Source of the DNA: Molossus alvarezi
Lineage: Eukaryota > Chordata > Mammalia > Chiroptera > Molossidae
Direction: 5' to 3'
Assembly: GCA_037176705.1 (NCBI GenBank)
Contig: CM073887.1
Location: 22,943,501 to 23,007,500 of the forward strand
DNA length: 64,000 bases
The position numbers and the translations under genes were made by a program. The notes beneath the pieces were generated by a model. The model was not told the origin of the DNA, made no database searches, and saw only the letters and a program-made list of their open reading frames with translations. Shown one piece after another: positions 32,774-44,900 of this stretch (positions within the stretch are counted from its first letter, which is position 1; each line of letters begins with the position of its first letter).

Positions 32774-33099
32774 AAGAAGATGGTGTGAATGCCCAGGGTG
32801 GGTACATGCTCAGAAAAGATCTGAGAAGGCCCTAAGCTCTCATCTCTGTCTGACCTTCAGGTTCTGCACAAGCAAGAGGTGAAGGCTAAGGGAAGTTGTG
32901 TGGCAATACACAGAGTCTATCTGCAAAAACTAAGAGATATTTTGTTGTTGTTGTTCTAGGCATTTAAGGAAAACTCTGCATAGCTGACCACTAAGCTAAT
33001 GAAACTCAGACTTCAGTGCTACATATCACAAAAAATACAAAATTTACAAAATTAGTTCAGAAAAGTCACTAAACAAACAACAACCATATAATAAGCAGC

Positions 33100-33640
33100 A
33101 ATAACAAACCCTGGAAAGGAAGAAGAATCTGATTTCCAGAGTTGCTACACTATAATATTCAAAATATTCAGTTTTCAACATAAAACTATAAGGCACATAA
33201 AAAACAAAACAACACAAACAAACAAAAAAAACAAGTTTGGCCTCACACAGAAAAAAGTAATGGTAATACAAATGGTTCCTGTAGAAGCCCAGACATTATA
33301 TTCAAAGAGATTGTTAAAAGAAAAAATAAGCTGTAGCCCAAAAGAAATATCTTCAAATGTCATATCCAATAAAGAATTTGAATGCATAATATATAAACAA
33401 TTCTTTAAAACCATACCATATGAAAACATGCAAAGATTTGAACATTGTTTGCCCAAGATTAATCGCATGAAAAGATGTTCCACATCATTATCCATTAAGG
33501 AAATGCAACATGAAGTATCACTACACAGTTATGAGAATCGCTAAAACAATAACAAGAAAAACCTAGTAATACCAAGTGTTGATGAGGATGCAGAGCAATC
33601 AGAACTCTCATACACTGCTGGTTTTATTTAAAGTTCTGGA
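33100..33640 (+). mobile_element. Old L1M fragments (5' UTR-type, then ORF2 3' part)
   Basis: The block AGAATCTGATTTCCAGAG near 33125 recurs at about 63783, in an L1M 5' UTR context. The following 33290-33640 resembles decayed ORF2 3' sequence (AAAAGATGTTCCACATCATT). Confidence 0.55.
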
Positions 33641-33733
33641 AAATGCAAAACTGTAGAGCCAGAGAACAGATCAGTGATGACAAGGGGTTAAGGGTTTAAG
33701 GAAGGTTTGACTGCAAGGAAATTTCCTATTCTT

Positions 33734-33971
33734 TTTTTTTAAAGAAACTACTGTACATGATTTTATTTTATTTATTTATTTTTTTCCTTTATTGATTTTA
33801 GAGGGAGAGAGAGAGAGAAACATCAATGAGAGAGAACATCAACTTGCCACCTCCTGCATGCCCCAATGGGTATTTGGCCCACATCCTGGGCATGTGTCCT
33901 GACCGAGAATAGAACCGGCGACCTCCTGATGCATGGGTTGATGCTCAACCACTGAGCCACACCAGCCGGTG
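33734..33971 (-). mobile_element. Ves SINE, type A
   Basis: Perfect 17-bp TSD GGAAATTTCCTATTCTT at 33717-33733 and 33972-33988. The T-rich tail is long and interrupted. Confidence 0.9.
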
Positions 33972-33989
33972 GGAAATTTCCTATTCTTT

Positions 33990-34260
33990 ATCCTGTCTAT
34001 AGTGGTGGTCACATTGAATCTATAAAGGTATTAAAATTCATAGAACTATAGTTAATACTGTATCACATATTTGAAAGTTACTAGAGACTAACTCTTAAAA
34101 GTTCTCATCACAAGAAAAAAAATGTTGTAACTATGTATGGTGACATCTGTTAACCAGACTTATTGTGGTGATCATTTCACAATATATAAATATCAACTAA
34201 TTATGTTTTACAACTGAAACTAATATAATGCTACATGTCAATTACACATCATTAAAAAAA
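33990..34260 (+). mobile_element. Old L1M 3' UTR fragment
   Basis: AAAAGTTCTCATCACAAG, TTATTGTGGTGATCATTTCA and ACAACTGAAACTAATATAAT are recognisable L1M 3' UTR landmarks, followed by a short A run. Confidence 0.7.
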
Positions 34261-34539
34261 TGCATAGAACTATGTACCAAAAATAAGTCAATTTTACTTT
34301 ATGTAAATTTAAAAATTAAAGGAGAGAAAAAAGACTGCAGGGGTCCAAATCCCAGCACCCATTTGTCCCATTTTTTTCATCTTAAAAACAAACTGCCTTT
34401 CTTTATTATAAGAATTACTTGAGTTCCTGGCATATATTAAGCCCTAAATAAATGGCTGACACATAGAAGTAGTCAATCAGTAAAATATTTTTCAGACATG
34501 CTAAAAAGTTGGTACTTTTTAAAAACCCACTACAGCAGT

Positions 34540-34612
34540 CCTCCCATGTATCTCTCTCACACTGATGTTTCTCTCTCCTCCTTCCTCCCCCTCTAAAAAA
34601 TAAAAATGAAAA
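34540..34612 (+). mobile_element. Ves SINE 3' fragment
   Basis: Only the CTCTCTCACACTGATGTTTC body and A-rich end remain. Confidence 0.55.
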
Positions 34613-34839
34613 AAGCAAAGGATGAAAGAATACTGGAATTAAACCCCTAATTCTTCATTAAATATTCATTGGAAACCTGTGAGGTGATCAGGCCAAATTA
34701 CATTTTACATGGTTTACAAAAATCCTCACGCTCAGGGGGGCATTGAGAGGTTTAAGTGGTGCATAAATATTTGTCATCACATTTAACACCAATAACAAAT
34801 GTGCTCTAATTAAGGCATAATACTAAATGTTCGGCATCA

Positions 34840-35290
34840 CCGCCCCTCTACCAGAGAGGCCGTCAAATGACGACCTTCTTTTCCCGAGTCAGGGAAGCTC
34901 AGCCACGTCCGACTTGTCCCTCACTTTGTTGCCCTAAGTCCCACGTCACTAGCGGTCAATTCTTGCTCAGAAATACTTTTTAACGTCCACCCTCCACACC
35001 ATTCCACACCTAGGTGGGGTTTGGGGTTTTAAGAAGCAGCAGCTGAGGCAACTAATGACGACTCCTACCTTCCCAGTGTCTCTCTCCTTATCTGAAAATC
35101 GGCGTCTTTTCTCGGCCGAGTCACCAAGGCAGCGCTGGAACTGGATCATCAGATTCAATGGGGACCCAAGATGGCGGCGCCCCGGACTGGGTGGAGCCGC
35201 GCACGGAGAACCGACAGTGGTGGGACGCTTGTGCGCAGGCGCTGTGCAGGCTGCAGGGGGGACCTGGGTAAGGGCCCAGCTGCTCAGGTG
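34840..35290 (+). promoter_or_regulatory. Small CpG-rich patch with YY1-type site and candidate first exon
   Basis: CpG density rises here. AAGATGGCGGC at 35168-35178 is a consensus YY1 site that also embeds an ATG at 35171. A GTAAGG donor follows at 35268, so 35171-35267 could be a first exon. I recognise no protein in any frame. It lies inside the inferred SH3D19 intron 1 and could be an alternative promoter, a lncRNA start or a GC-rich retrocopy. Confidence 0.4.
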
Positions 35291-35607
35291 TTGGAGGCTC
35301 TGCAGCAGGTGCTGCTTCCCTGCTGGGCCAAGGAGACCCTTATGGGAGGCCTTAGGAAGGACTCAGGCGCTGGACTTGACATCCATTTGCTGCCCCTCAG
35401 CCCAGAGCCTGGCGCCGGCTGTACTGATGGCAGCAAGTGGCAACCGTCTATAGCTCTTAGGACTAAAAAGGAAACAGGGTATGTGAAGTTCTTGCATGTC
35501 CAAGCATTTCGTTTCTTCTCCACAGGGTAAGCTATGGGCAGAATAGGAATTTACTTTTCATCACCGTGTACGTAAGGATTTGGTTAGAATAAAATGTAAT
35601 CAAACTA

Positions 35608-35610
<3 letters not shown>

Positions 35611-35652
<42 letters not shown>
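35611..35652 (+). repeat. (GA)n microsatellite
   Basis: About 21 uninterrupted GA units just downstream of the 35.1-kb CpG patch. Confidence 0.95.
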
Positions 35653-35655
<3 letters not shown>

Positions 35656-35659
35656 GAGA

Positions 35660-37000
35660 GACGAGAGAAAGAGATTATATTAAATCCCATTTTAAAAATT
35701 CTATTCTATTTAATAGGTATGTATTGAACATAAGTGCCAGGCACTGTTCTGAATCATGGGGCTGTAACGGCGATTTTCAAGCCGTACACCGCAAGAATTT
35801 TTAAAACACACAGTACCTGACTGTTTAGTCAGGGGCACTGACCTCTTGTTCCTTAGATTGTCAAATAAAAAAATGAAACAGCCAACACAACAATAACCAT
35901 CCACTGTGAACAAATCAAAATTATACCTTTTGTGTGTGTGTGTGTCTGTCAGATAGGCAATATATATATATATATTTTTTGTGTGCCATGAGATGAAAAA
36001 GGTTGAAAATCACTGCATTATAACAATGAACAAAATAAGTATCTCCCCTCGTAGAACTCATTACTGAAAGAGTGTTGGGTCATGCATAGAATCTGCCAAT
36101 TTTACTCTCTCTCCATTCTAGGAGACCTCAAATAGCCTCCAGGCCCAAGGTCCCATTTGACAGAAGCAGCTGAGGGGATTCTCCAGTATGGAATGCAGGT
36201 AGCCAGGTGGGTACCCAGGAGAAGGAACCTATAAAATATGTCTGCACACAGACCAGTTAATTGCATTTAACCTATGGTGTCTGAAACGGTAACTATGTCT
36301 ACTTTGTCATAGATAAACTGTCATAGGTAAACTCTGAGGTAAACTGGCATGAGAACCCTGCTCAAAAGGGGCACTCTGTGCAGGATGGTGGCTGGTCATC
36401 CTACTTAGAGCCTCGTTTTTGGGGAGGCTGACTATAAGAAAAACAAAAGAAAGCCCAATTACTCAGTAACTTCAGAAGTCATGAAAGCAGACAAAGGTAA
36501 ACTGAGTCACAAAAAATGGTGGTATTACTGACATAAGGAATAACAAGTCATCCCGATTTACAAAGGAATGTTCTCTGGAGTAGCTATCTGCTGTCACTTT
36601 CCTAGAGCTACTCTTATTTCCAAATGACTTCTGAAACATCTTCCTTTGTCTTCAGACTTACCCTGTGCACCCTTATAATAAGCCTGTATCAGCTGAGGTT
36701 AGCAAAATAGGCCTCTATTTCTAACAATCAGATAATATAACTATCACATACATTGCTTTCCAGTTACTTTAATGATAGCTCCTTACACCATTCTTTATGT
36801 GGAGCCTTATCTTCCACATAATAGAGGGATTAGATAAAATTCATGTATAAAATGCATGGTGGATTCGTTTATTTATTCTTTTTGACTAAAAGTCATCACA
36901 ACTTATGATGGAAGAACATAGTTCAACTTACAAGAAATCACACTGAAACCACTTAACATCACAAAATAGGAGCCTAAGCTGAGTCTTGCCTCCCATAGTA
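35660..37000. other. No gene; possible short hAT end near 35975-36018
   Basis: GT and TA dinucleotide tracts lie at 35931-35972. GTGTGCCATGAGATG with GGTTGAAAATCACTG resembles a hAT terminus, but the partner end is not seen. The rest is unrecognised. Confidence 0.35.
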
Positions 37001-37147
37001 CTTCAAAAATCCAGCTCCCCAGCAACTATTCCAGAAGTAACTAATTAAGAAATCTGAGAGTGGGGTCATGAGCATGTCTTTTTCAAAACTCCCCAGTTGA
37101 TTCTAATGCCCAGCCAGCATTCAGAACCCTGGCACTAAGGGTAATTG

Positions 37148-37318
37148 AGGGTCTTATTACTCAAAGTGTGGTTCAAGGGCCAGCAGCAGCAGCATCACCT
37201 GTTAGAAATGCTTGTTAGAAATGCATAGTCTCAGGCTCCATTCCAAACCTATTAAGTCAGGATCTGCTTTTTTATAAGCTCTCCAGGTGATTCTTAAAGT
37301 TTAAGAAGTACTGGTCAG
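37148..37318 (+). mobile_element. MER5-type hAT MITE relic
   Basis: CTCAAAGTGTGGTTCAAGGG, CAGCAGCATCACCTG, and the end CTCCAGGTGATTCTTAAAG with AGTTTAAGAAGTACTG form the MER5A pattern. A similar degraded piece precedes it at about 37020-37135. Confidence 0.7.
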
Positions 37319-37689
37319 AGGTTCCATTGCTACAGAAATGTGAGAAATTCCAAGCCATGTTGAAATTTACTATGAAAAAGAACCAGGAATAGACTAGCAT
37401 AAGAGATCAAATGTTTGTGGTATTAGGCATTTCACATAATTAAGCATCTAACTGAGAGTAATATTCAAATGTAAGTCTGCACATTTTAAAACTTGCAATA
37501 CCACTCTTTATTCCAAATGAATTCCACTTACAAACCACACCCTCCACTGAGTTATATCTCAACGAACACAAATCTACCTTTTAATCTCCAGGTAGGTCTA
37601 GTAGTGTGCATGTTGAGGGGGAGTCCTTGTGAGGAAATAAACAAGGGGTGTGAGGACAAGACAAGAAGGAATCATTTACATGGGTGACA

Positions 37690-38120
37690 CCATGCTGCAG
37701 TGGTGGTGGTGGGGACGCTGGGCTGCCCTTTATTGTGTGAACAACTCTGTAGTAGTTTCAAACGACTATTGGAAATGGCGATGTTTATTGCCAGAAAAAC
37801 TAATTATCCATATGCTGTGCAAACATTTTCTTCTGTGTCCTTTGTTCTTGGCCACTTCTCGGAGCAAAAACATTTAGCTATCCTCCAGTAAAGCCATTCC
37901 TTGATTAATGTATCTTCAGGAAACAATGCTCCGGTACAGTGAAGGCAGCCATATTGAAAACAAATGAACTCTGAATCCTAAGCAGCAGCCCTGGCATGCA
38001 TTAGAGGGCTCATCAGCAATTGCAATTGTTAATCTGCTCATATGCATCAGGGGAGGGACAAAATCACCTCCCTTCACAACATCTATTTATTTATTCCCTG
38101 GGAAGTATTCAAACCTGGCA
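37690..38120. promoter_or_regulatory. Repeat-poor, motif-dense block (candidate conserved enhancer)
   Basis: No SINE or LINE is recognised here. The block packs homeodomain-like cores (CTAATTATCC, GTTAATC), a forkhead-like TGTTTATT, octamer-like ATATGCAT and CATATGCT, and CAATTG. I infer regulatory potential from motif density only; conservation was not tested. Confidence 0.3.
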
Positions 38121-38273
38121 CTAGGCAAAATGACAAAAGCAGAAACTGTTTTCAGATTCTATAGGGTTCCTTTTCAGTACATCACATATGAGAACTTGAT
38201 GTTTACAAGCATGTTCCCCATAACAAAACTGTAGAGTAGTTAGAAAATAATTCCCATTCAAAAGATGCAAATA

Positions 38274-38522
38274 GCCCTGGCCAGTTTGGCTCAGCAGTTA
38301 GAGTGTTGGCCCAGGGACCAAAAAGTTGCATGTTCAATTCTGGTCAAAGGCACGTACCTTGGTTGCAGTTTGGTCCCCAGCCCTGGTCGGGGTCATACAG
38401 GAGGCAACCAAGCGATGTGTCTCTCTCACATCAATGCCCCCCCCACCCCCCATTCTGTCTGAAGATAAATGGAAAAATATCTTCAGGTGAGGATTAAAGA
38501 AAAAAAAAACACACACACACAA
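38274..38522 (+). mobile_element. Ves SINE, type B
   Basis: TSD AAAAGATGCAAATA at 38260-38273 and AAAAGATGTAAATA at 38523-38536. The CT-tract is replaced by a C-rich run. Confidence 0.88.
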
Positions 38523-39184
38523 AAAAGATGTAAATAAAGGGAGGGGACTCTAAGTGATTTGTTCAAGGTCATATTATAATAAAATGCAAAATAACCACAC
38601 AAATCTAGGTATCTTAAGGGAACCACATGTTAACAGATTGCATTATAGCCTAGTGGTAAGGAGAGAGAATCAATATCAAGTCAGAATTTCTATCAATTAG
38701 GAAGTACATTCAGGGGTTAGTTATAGAGACCTAAGTAAGATAACAGAGGCTTAAACAAGATAAAAGTTGTTTTTTCTAAAAAAATGGAGGAAACATGAAA
38801 TCAAAAGCCCAGATGATGACTGTTGTTGTTGGGAACTGAGATTCCATCTACTTTTCTCCTCCACCATTCTCAGTGCATGGATTCCATTCTCAAGGTAAGC
38901 TCATGGCCCAGAATAACTGCTGTGAGCTACACATCCTTGCTTCTAGTAGAAGGGAGAAGGAAGATGATAAAGGCAAAAAGACATTCTGTGCAGTTGAGTC
39001 TTCTTTAAAGAACTTTCCTTGGAACCCCGCCCAATAACTTTTACTTTTATCTCCTTAGCAGGCTGGTAGAAGTAGTTCTGTAGGTGGACAAACTGCCACA
39101 GCCAGCAATACAGGGTCTCAGTGACTCAGGAAGACAAAGGGAATGAATCTTGGGTAGGCAACCACGAGTGTCTGCCCCAGAATC

Positions 39185-39350
39185 TTATTGTGTCACTTGC
39201 TAGCTGTGTGACCCTGAGTAGATTATTTACTCCCTCTAGGCCTCAGGTTTCTCATCTGTAAAAATGAAGGAAATCATCACATAATAGGAGGATTAAATGA
39301 AAAAAACATAAAAATACTACCTGGCACTCAGTGCATAATACATATTAACT
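39185..39350 (+). mobile_element. MIR SINE
   Basis: Carries the MIR core: TAGCTGTGTGACCCTGAG, a CCTCAGGTTTCTCATCTG block and GTAAAAATGAAGG. Confidence 0.85.
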
Positions 39351-40014
39351 CATGATTATTTGATGATCCCAGTCCAGTGCTTTTCCAAATTTTTCTCCTA
39401 ACTTTCTATTTCCAAAATCGGAAACAAATTAATACTAGTCCTTTTTGTACCTATTGATACTCTAGTGTGAGTGAGTTTCAGTCATAGGTCACCTCACTTG
39501 AACACGTGGAAAATTATGTAAACAACTTCAAAATGGAGTCGGAGCTGCCATCCCAGAGGAACTGCTTTGCACGTCTTACTCCTCAAACCTTTGGAATGTT
39601 TAAACTGGGCAAACGAATCTCTAGACTGGGCCAAAGCAATGCTGTATCCCAAAGTGGTGCTTGCAGAAAGCAGACACTCTGACAACCAAACTGAAAATTA
39701 AAAGCATTCTTTAGAATTAGCACCATGTATTGCTAAAGAATAACTTAGTTTATTTGCATCTATAGAAATTCCTTCTTTGACCTAACACCAATAGAAATTC
39801 ATTCCTTCTATTTATGTAATTATTCCCCTTCCCTTTATCATAAAATTCCTTGTCTTCACTTCATAATCAGAACACTATTGGGTTTCTGCCTAAATCAGTG
39901 CTTCACGAATAGCTATTTTGGGGGAATCTCAAATAAACACTATTGCCTCTTAACTTTGGTTTTTTTATCCTTAGGTTAACAAAACAAGTAAGAGCTAATA
40001 ACTTTAAGGTATTT

Positions 40015-40200
40015 ACTATGTGCCTAGTCATGTTCTAAGAGTATTACATATACTAACTCATTTAATCTACAAACCCTACATACCAGGTTTTATTAATATC
40101 CTTATTTTACAAATAAAGAATGGAAGCACAGAGGGGCTAGGTAATTTGTCCAAGTTCACACAGTTGATAAGAGGTAATCCAAGAAGTAAACCAAGACAGT
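40015..40200 (-). mobile_element. MIR SINE
   Basis: The antisense MIR pattern is seen: ACAAATAAAGAATGGAAGCA, CAAGTTCACACAGTTGATAA. Confidence 0.65.
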
Positions 40201-40924
40201 CTAGTTTTTTATGCTAAATTCCAGTTGATAGTCACCATGGACTATTTTATATACATATTTATCTTCTTTAAAGTATATTAATCTTACCTTCCCAAATGCT
40301 GTAACATGTTCTTTAAAAGCAGAGAGACTATTTTATATATCTCTTTGTATTCCCTGTATTTTCATTTTGCATACATTATGTTGATGGGGATAAAAGAACT
40401 CAGTGAGTGCAGGATTTTTAATGTATAAATATACTTATAGTTTCCATGGGACTTAATAACTTCCTCAAAATAAATTAGACAACTTTGGATTTCTAATAAC
40501 AAAAACAGTAAAATGGTGCAGAAGAATTCATGCAGTTTTCAAAACTAACTTATTAGAGCCACAAACTCTGGCGCATATGTTCTATGAATCAACTCAAAGA
40601 AACTATAGTTTATGACTTGAAATACACAAAAGAGGTGACGGAGATGCAGTTATACCTAACTGTGGTATTTTAGATTAAGTCTTCAACATTTCTGAGTCTC
40701 AATTTATTCATCTTTAACATGGGAAAAATAAAATGCATCCTCTTTCCTCTCAGGATCTTTAAGAATCAAGTTAAACGAGGCTGTGAAAGCCCTTCCTAAG
40801 CAGGGGGAAATAAACCAGATGTAAAGTATTTCTAAATATATAGCAAGTAGCATGCACTATAAACATGTGAGTCATTAATAGCAATTGACTATTATTAACA
40901 GCCAGTGGGATAGTTTGGAAAAAC

Positions 40925-41100
40925 ATGAACTTTCAAGTCAGAAAGATATGGATTCAAGTTTCCACTCTGCCATTTACTAGCTGAGGGACCTTAGGGGTGT
41001 TGCTTACATATTTCTGAGCCTCAATATTTTCAATTATAAAATGGAGAAAATAATTCCTACCTAACAGCGAGTAACATGTAAGAGCACCTGGTTCACAGTG
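40925..41100 (+). mobile_element. MIR SINE
   Basis: CTCTGCCATTTACTAGCTGA and TTTCTGAGCCTCAATATTTT, then AAAATGGAG, match MIR. A further partial copy lies at about 40630-40760. Confidence 0.75.
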
Positions 41101-41231
41101 AACACAACAAATTGTATTCCGTGCCCTTATACTGATAATATTAGTTATTTTATTCAAAACACATCAGAGAAGTTACATCATTCCTTCCAGAATTGACCAT
41201 TAGGACATCAACATATAGAAAGAATACATTT

Positions 41232-41435
41232 GCCCAGCCGGTGTGGCTCAGTGTATTGAGCACCGTCCCATGGACTAAGAGGTGCCAGTTCGATTCCTGG
41301 TCAGGATACATGCCCAGGTTGTGGGCTTGATCCCCAGTAGGGGCCTGCAAGAGGCAGCTGGTCAATGGTTCTCTCTCAAATCGATGTTTCTCTCTCTCCC
41401 TTCCCAAAAAGCCAATAAAAACATATTTTTAAAAA
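41232..41435 (+). mobile_element. Ves SINE, type A
   Basis: Perfect 15-bp TSD AGAAAGAATACATTT at 41217-41231 and 41436-41450. Confidence 0.92.
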
Positions 41436-41779
41436 AGAAAGAATACATTTATTTAGTATTTATTAAACCCTATTAAATGCCTACCACTCTTCTGGGTGAT
41501 TAGGGGGAGGACCTAGAACTTAATTTTCCCTGCCCTGTAGATCAGTCAAAGATTCTTAGACCTGGCTGACAGTCTGATGAAAGCTGTGTCTCTCCAACAA
41601 AAGTTAACAAAACTTTTAGGAGGCAATACTGGAGATACAGAAGAATATCTTCATGACCCAGGGGGAGGGAAAGCATTATTAACCGAGGGAGACAGTGAGG
41701 ACACTATAAAGATTCACAAATACACCTACATTAAAATTAAGACTTTCCACTTCAAAAGAGACCATAAAGAAAATTTCTA

Positions 41780-42200
41780 AAATAAGCCACAGGTGGAAGA
41801 TACCTGTAACACATGCAACCAAAAAATTGAGATTCCTGTGTAAAGAACTTAAACAAATCAATAAAACATGGTAGACAAAAAAATGTGATCTATTTATACA
41901 ATGAAAATAAACTACAGATGCATGTAACAATATGGGTAAATCTTACAAATTTAATATTGAGTGAAAAAGCATGACACTAAAGAATACATACAGGATGATT
42001 CCACTCATGAACTTGTAAAATGGGTAATGCTAATATTGTGTAGGGATGCATGTGTTATGCATACACATACAGGTAAAACTGTACAGAAGAACAAGGAAAT
42101 AATCACAAAAGTAAAAAAACTGGTAGTGACAGGGATCAGAGTCTGCGTCTAGGTTACTAACAATATTCTTTCTTGACTTGGGCACAGGTTACAAGGGTTT
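41780..42200 (+). mobile_element. Old L1M 3' fragment
   Basis: Decayed L1 3' pattern: GTAAAGAACTTAAACAAATC, then a TTGAGTGAAAAAGC block and GGATGATTCCACTCATGA. Confidence 0.6.
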
Positions 42201-42202
42201 TA

Positions 42203-42351
42203 CAGGCATACGGTTTTGTTGAGTTTCATTTACTTTATTGTGCTTCACAGATGTTGCATTGAAGGAAAGACCCTCCACCAGCAAAAAGAGAGTGACTCAC
42301 TTTATTGCAGTGGTCTGGAACCAAATCTGCAATATCTCTGAGGTAAGCCTA
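42203..42351. mobile_element. Tigger-type (TcMar) MITE relic
   Basis: The left end CAGGCATACGG and right end GAGGTAAGCCTA are degraded Tigger termini. TA dinucleotides flank both ends, and CTTTATTGCAGTGGTCTGGA is the typical internal block. It is strongly deleted. Confidence 0.7.
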
Positions 42352-42359
42352 TATTTTAT

Positions 42360-44190
42360 AATTTATAGGTTTTATATGCTATTCTGAATGTACATTGCAA
42401 AACTAAACATATACACTTCTACCACCACACCTAAAGCTAGCAGGGGGAGAAGTTCAGACTCCTTCAAGTCCCTAAACCTCAAATGTATGGTGTCAAGCTA
42501 TGTGAGATCAAAGAAAAAGAAAATCTTTAGATTGTAAATTGATGGGGGAAGAAGGGAGTGATGAGAACAGGAAAGGTGAAAGACTGGAAAGAAAAGTTAA
42601 GCAGAAGAAAAATTAAGCCTCTAGGACAGTTCATACTCTCACTTGGAGAGAGAACAACATGCAGCACAGACAGAAGGAACAAATGCCCAAGCTTGGTAAG
42701 GAATGCGATGGTGTCTGAAAAACACAGTAACTATTGAGGGGACGGAGGAGCACAGCTTGTAAAGAAATATAAACTATTAAATAATGTATCCCAAAAGAAA
42801 GAAGATCAGTGATTGCAAGTCAAACCCTCTACCCACTCCTTAATATCTCTACCTCTCACCTCTTTCTAACCATGCAGGGCATGGTTAGAAACTGCAAACA
42901 CCAATTCCTGAGTGAAAAAATATACCATGTCTTGTCTCAGCAAAATACTATCACAGAACTTAGAAAAGCCTCTCCGTCAGCCTTGGAAAATTAAGAAACT
43001 GGTAAAAACAAGTTACAAAAACACCACTTCCACTAGCCTTGGAATAAATACACATATTGCAACTAAATGATAAACCTACACCTGAATCATATCTAGTGTG
43101 ACCTCTAGTATAGACAGTTCTTCACAGTACAGTCCCTCCTTAGAAAGAGTGGAGCTTTTTGCTGAAGCAATAGAACTCCAAGGTAGACTACATTGTTTAA
43201 ATCAGCAATTCAATAGCGGTAATTCTTTATAAAGTTTTTTCATTGCATTCTTGCAAGAAATATTTACTCATCTCCCATTATTTCATGAGGTCTGGATTTA
43301 TACTGAACAAAACTATCATTTTCAAAACAGATGGTGTCCAATACACTATTTTGATTTTTTTAAAATGTCCTAGTAATGGGCATATGGGATTATTTTTAAG
43401 GTTCCAAGATCCTACCAAGGGCATCAAGTTGACCATTTCCTCATACTACACTCAAATTCTTTCCTTTCATTCTATTTTCTACCTTCCATTTGTTCCCCAC
43501 AGACCCATTAACTTCTCTTAATTCTCCAACTTTCTGCGTGACTTGATGAAATGTTCACTATATTTCACTTTCTAAAGAGGCTTTAATGAATGTTCTCATC
43601 TCCATCTTTCTCACTTCTTTTGTAGTCAACTCCCTAGGTTTGTTCTCTTATTAGATAACTGGCTTATCCAGTTGGAACCAAAGGCCAAAGAATTTCCTCT
43701 CTATTATGTCTGATTAAAAAGCTGGGAAGAAAGAAGGGGTGTGGATCTATACTTATTCATTCTTGCAGTATGCACCGAACTACTGATCTGTGCGGCCTTT
43801 GTGCACCCCAAAACACAACATCATAAAAGTAATTTTAGGCCCAGAAATGATTCTCAGTCCAAATGGATTGCCTTTTGGAATGCTGTATCCTGGACTGAAG
43901 GGCCCATAAAAGAACTCTAAAGCAAATCCTGTAGAAAACTGGAGAGCTCTGGAGGTGGTAGGGGCAGAGAGGAGAGTCACAGGTCCGAAGTTCAGAGACA
44001 CCGAAACCAGCCTAGACAATTAGCACATGGTTCGACCTGGTTGTGGCAGCCCAGGCAAACCTATCAGGAGGGATCCTCCTCCACTGGTCTCTGACTCATC
44101 CAGAGATAAGCAATCACCTGGGCCACAAGGTCCAAGCCAGCAGCTCCTAGATTTAGTGTGTGTATGGAAAATTTGTGGGTTTGGCTCCTG
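42360..44190. other. No gene or clear repeat recognised
   Basis: Repeat-poor flank on the PRSS48 side of the CpG island. Only short frames. On the SH3D19 reading this is the start of intron 1. Confidence 0.4.
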
Positions 44191-44199
44191 GGCCCTAGC

Positions 44200-44900
44200 A
44201 GGCAGAGACCAGTATGGATTTCCTCCGGCTCCGCCCGAAAGTGAGAACGAGGATGGAAACGCTGCTCCCTCCCTCACACCTCCGAGAGGTGCAGGTCCCA
44301 CACTGGTGAACGTGCCACTGACTTCTGAGGCAGGACCTGTGGGGCCCCAAGGCGCCCCGCCCTCGGTCTGAGTGCCCCCCACCCCGCCTTTGCGCTCCCC
44401 AGCCCCTCACCTGCTGCCGAGTGGCCCGAGAGCGCACGGCCCCGGGCCCGGCGCCCCAGCTCCCGCAGCTCTTCCTCTTCCTCCTCCCACCGCCGGCCCT
44501 CAGCCATGAGCGAGGCGCGGCGGCGCAGACACGGGATGGACGAGCACCAGGTGCCCCCACGCCAGCACCCTCGGGGCCTGAAAGGCAGCCCGGGGAAGAA
44601 GTGGCAGCACCGGCGGCTGCGGAATCAGCTACCTCTGCGGACTCCACCTGCAGCTGGCGAGGGGAGCGGCCAGGCACCAGCGATCGGTTTCCCCGCCTCC
44701 TCCTCGCTGCGCACCCGGCCTCTTTCTCCCTGCTTTCGCTCTCCCACTCTCTTCCCCCTTCCTCTTTCCCTTCCCCGCCCCGCAGACTTGGAGCCAGGGA
44801 ACGGGCCTCGCCTCCTCGGGGAGGGGCTACCAGCCACTGAGGCCGTCCCACAGCCACACACGCTGGAACCACCTGCTCGCTGGACCAAAACAAACGTGTT
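44200..44900 (-). promoter_or_regulatory. CpG island promoter (probably SH3D19, possibly bidirectional)
   Basis: This stretch is strongly GC- and CpG-rich, in contrast to the AT-rich repeats around it. It holds the minus-strand ATG and donor described at 44411-44507. Open frames run in several phases on both strands, as expected of GC-rich DNA. No TATA box is seen near the exon. A + strand ATG overlaps the minus-strand ATG at 44506, so divergent transcription is possible. Confidence 0.7.
44411..44507 (-). CDS. SH3D19: Candidate first coding exon of SH3D19
   Basis: On the minus strand the ATG at 44507 opens 32 codons plus one nucleotide (MAEGRRWEEEEEELRELG...HSAA) before a strong donor CAG|GTGAGG. 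The peptide is acidic and then Arg-rich, with no domain in this exon. The exon lies inside a CpG island. SH3D19 encodes an SH3-domain adaptor linked to ADAM shedding and endocytosis. The assignment rests on position: I recall the human distal SH3D19 promoter about 34 kb past the PRSS48 3' end, on the opposite strand, and here the gap is 32 kb. I could not verify the N-terminal peptide. A divergent + strand transcript such as the FHIP1A side is the main alternative. Confidence 0.58.

Noticed and set aside
35926..36020. A complete hAT element
   Set aside because: One end looks right but the partner end and TSD are not visible among the GT and TA tracts.
44195..44893. A 232-residue minus-strand frame, and + strand frames of 139 and 161 residues, in the CpG island
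   Set aside because: Arg/Gly/Pro-rich translations in several phases are expected of GC-rich DNA. Only the short minus-strand exon has a start, donor and positional support.
44200..44900. FHIP1A (FAM160A1) promoter
   Set aside because: It would be expected in + and further from PRSS48; the only convincing coding start and donor here are on the minus strand. A divergent transcript is still possible.
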